From assembly GCA_002408105.1 (NCBI GenBank), contig DHQM01000162.1:367-7196 (forward strand): a DNA stretch of 6,830 nt. The letters run 5' to 3'. The notes below the pieces were generated by a model. The model was given only the letters and a program-made list of their open reading frames with translations. It did no database searches and was not told the origin of the DNA. Position numbers and translations under genes: made by a program. Numbering within the stretch: position 1 is the first letter of the stretch; the number at the start of each line of letters is the position of its first letter. This document shows positions 6,812 through 6,830 of the stretch, one piece after another. Source of the DNA: Gammaproteobacteria bacterium UBA5338. Lineage in GTDB: Bacteria; Pseudomonadota; Gammaproteobacteria; Pseudomonadales; UBA5862.

Positions 6812-6830
6812 TTCGGTTGGACTGAGGGGC

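Noticed and set aside
1..6830. Novel system, mobile element, CRISPR array, tRNA or rRNA
   Set aside because: Nearly all bases belong to recognised core genes or their regulatory gaps; I found no repeat array, transposase, integrase, attachment site or RNA gene.

Overview
The window is a housekeeping stretch of a high-GC bacterial chromosome, almost certainly a gammaproteobacterium. Two lines of evidence support this. The gene order is the classic arrangement with map-glnD diverging from rpsB-tsf, and the Map, GlnD, S2 and EF-Ts proteins resemble their E. coli counterparts closely in length and motifs. Finding dapC and an ArsC-family gene directly behind glnD recalls Pseudomonas-like and purple-sulfur-type gammaproteobacteria rather than enterics. 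The genus cannot be fixed from the sequence alone.

Left arm, minus strand (about 1-4778): map (methionine aminopeptidase), glnD (nitrogen-sensing uridylyltransferase), dapC (succinyl-DAP aminotransferase), and the first 13 codons of an ArsC/YffB-like thioredoxin-fold gene that leaves the window at base 1. The junctions are tight (3-nt gap, 4-nt ATGA overlap, 35-nt gap), so these genes are probably co-transcribed and translationally coupled.

Centre (4779-5085): a 307-bp divergent intergenic region. It carries a very clear rpsB promoter (TTCAAA, 17-bp spacer, extended -10 TGTGGTATAAA, GC-rich discriminator). The leader of about 160 nt has a strong 5' hairpin and a compact, possibly pseudoknotted fold next to the Shine-Dalgarno. 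It is a candidate S2-autoregulatory leader.

Right arm, plus strand (5086-6811): rpsB (ribosomal protein S2) and tsf (EF-Ts). They are separated by 94 nt that hold a long two-part hairpin without a U-tract, plausibly an attenuator or processing site. pyrH would be expected next, outside the window.

The genes combine translation (S2, EF-Ts, N-terminal Met removal), nitrogen control (GlnD acting on PII) and lysine/peptidoglycan precursor synthesis (DapC). I see no mobile element, CRISPR array, tRNA, rRNA or novel multi-gene system. The only points worth a second look are the RNA structures around rpsB and a 9-C tract in dapC.
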